From Myxosarcina sp. GI1 (GTDB lineage Bacteria; Cyanobacteriota; Cyanobacteriia; Cyanobacteriales; Xenococcaceae), in NCBI RefSeq assembly GCF_000756305.1, contig NZ_JRFE01000028.1, positions 8,633-72,632 of the forward strand: a DNA stretch of 64,000 bases. Reading direction: 5' to 3'. Below are positions 63,283 through 64,000 of the stretch, piece after piece; position 1 is the first letter of the stretch, and every line of letters starts with the position of its first letter. The position numbers and the translations under genes were made by a program. Below the pieces are notes generated by a model that was not told the origin of the DNA, did no database searches, and saw only the letters and a program-made list of their open reading frames with translations.

Positions 63283-63830
63283 TTAGAAACTTCTGCTATT
63301 TCTATAGTGCGATTGTCAATATCTTTAACCAAAAAATTCAATGGGCGATCGCGTCTAATTTTATATTTTAAGCGGCGAGACTGAATTTTTAATAATAAGT
63401 CTTCCAAACAGTCGCGATCGAAACAGACATGACGCTGACGCTCTTTATAGCCAGTACTCGCTCCAGAAATAACGTGAAGCTGAGTATTTTTTTTGAGTTG
63501 ATACCACAGACCATCGCTACCGACGGGACTAGTACTTCCAGCGGTAGTAGACATATATAAAGGGTCTAGTCCTCCAGCACCCATTGCCTGCTCGTAGTTG
63601 TAATAATAGTGGAGGGGAACATCAGCAGCAGGCAAGCTCAATAACCCTTCATAAAACTCTTGCGCCCCTCGCAGGTCAGAAACCATAACTGTATAAACTT
63701 TGGGCGCACTGGTTAAAAACATCCACATCGCCCCTGCATAAGCTACCAACAGCATCACCATGATACCTTGTGTCGAAAATAAGCTATCAAAAGCTATTGG
63801 GGGTAAGAATGCACCTAAATAACTAGTCAT
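63279..63830 (-). CDS. Membrane-anchored glyoxalase-like (VOC) protein
   Basis: A 183-residue protein with an N-terminal hydrophobic helix (GIMVMLLVAYAGAMWMFLT, about residues 23-41). A VOC-type domain follows (KVYTVMVSDLRGAQEFYEGL; QRHVCFDRDCLEDLLLKIQS; FLVKDIDNRTIEIAEVSN). The final Glu and the His in RHVCFD are at metal-ligand positions. The combination of a membrane helix with a VOC fold is characteristic of a cyanobacterial group of unknown role. Its last codons overlap those of the convergent methyltransferase by four bases. Confidence 0.75.
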   Translation of the reverse strand: MTSYLGAFLPPIAFDSLFSTQGIMVMLLVAYAGAMWMFLTSAPKVYTVMVSDLRGAQEFYEGLLSLPAADVPLHYYYNYEQAMGAGGLDPLYMSTTAGSTSPVGSDGLWYQLKKNTQLHVISGASTGYKERQRHVCFDRDCLEDLLLKIQSRRLKYKIRRDRPLNFLVKDIDNRTIEIAEVSN

Positions 63831-63929
63831 AAATACACCGAAAGTAAAATTATTTATTATTGTAATTATTATTGTTTACTAATTTAGATTGGTAAAGTGC
63901 TTCTATTGTTTCCTATAATATCTACCAAT

Positions 63930-64000
63930 TTATTCAGTCAAACCATGTTGCAGAGCAAAGCGAACTAGTTCGGTACGGCTATTAGTGCCAGTTTTACCAA
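63930..64000 (-). CDS. C-terminal end of a LuxR/NarL-type response regulator, 5' truncated by the window edge
   Basis: The minus strand reads GKTGTNSRTELVRFALQHGL then TE and TAA. This is the end of the helix-turn-helix of NarL/FixJ-type regulators (TNRTELVRFAL pattern). Only 22 residues are inside the window, so nothing more can be said about its partner or target. Confidence 0.75.
   Translation of the reverse strand, partial: GKTGTNSRTELVRFALQHGLTE

Overview
The window is chromosomal DNA of a cyanobacterium. The evidence is the plant-type carotenoid pair pds-crtB, a double-domain carboxysome shell protein (ccmO), psbY, cyanophycinase with cyanophycin synthetase, a CpcT/CpeT bilin lyase, a cyAbrB regulator, solanesyl diphosphate synthase, DUF4079 and other cyanobacterium-restricted families, together with very frequent GCGATCGC (HIP1) octamers and heptanucleotide tandem repeats (STRRs). 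Base composition is moderately AT-rich. A unicellular or baeocyte-forming lineage is possible, but that is only an impression. I saw no rRNA, tRNA, CRISPR array, transposase or prophage.

Layout. 1-4.2 kb: end of purK, a small membrane protein, pds and crtB. 4.3-7.2 kb: a QueC-like PP-loop protein convergent with ribBA. 8-14 kb: an AEC-type permease with a very large cytoplasmic insert, ccmO, a RluA-like protein lacking the usual catalytic Asp, an M14-type deacylase, era and moaD. 14.1-16.1 kb: an internally duplicated DUF6745-like protein next to a decayed DUF433/DUF5615 toxin-antitoxin pair. 16.2-22.7 kb: DUF4079 protein, leuC, a broken rusA-like gene, ftsH, a VOC protein, a zinc-ribbon protein, gamma-carbonic anhydrase and psbY. 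23-26.7 kb: a glycosyltransferase, a broken PA14-type surface protein, a histidine kinase and trmD. 27-31.7 kb: cphB-cphA and a class II aldolase. 31.7-34.5 kb: repeat-rich DNA around a phosphodiester glycosidase and a small winged-helix protein. 34.5-38.8 kb: recA, a Nudix hydrolase, a C-terminal processing protease, a hypothetical protein and rpmF. 38.9-45.3 kb: a surface-glycan block (sulfotransferase-GT2-GT2 fusion, GT4, galE) and sds. 46.2-51 kb: a micro-protein, murI, an AMIN-amidase and an antiporter. 51-57 kb: a desaturase-like flavoprotein, a four-helix-bundle gene broken by a tiny element, an AddB-like nuclease, a CPBP protease and cyAbrB. 57.7-64 kb: a lipoprotein sugar dehydrogenase, a TPR protein, a phytase-like lipoprotein, cpcT, an exported methyltransferase, a membrane-anchored VOC protein and the last codons of a LuxR-type regulator.

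Functional links. pds and crtB give the first two committed carotenoid steps, and the flavoprotein at 51 kb is a distant relative of Pds. cphB and cphA break down and make cyanophycin. murI and the amidase act on peptidoglycan, and the glycan block next to them probably decorates the cell surface.

The most interesting signal is a set of very small elements made of consecutive perfect hairpins (6-8 bp stems, 2-5 nt loops, a few nt apart). One lies in frame inside the four-helix-bundle gene (52920-52976), splitting an otherwise readable protein with a stop codon carried in its own hairpin loop, which argues that these elements move. Longer hairpin strings occupy 32037-32225 and 33974-34085, a nested one lies inside the permease insert (8432-8472) and a single one follows cphA (30728-30744). 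Several are next to heptamer arrays. They resemble in kind the small dispersed repeats described from Nostoc. Whether they form one family, and how they spread, cannot be decided from one window.
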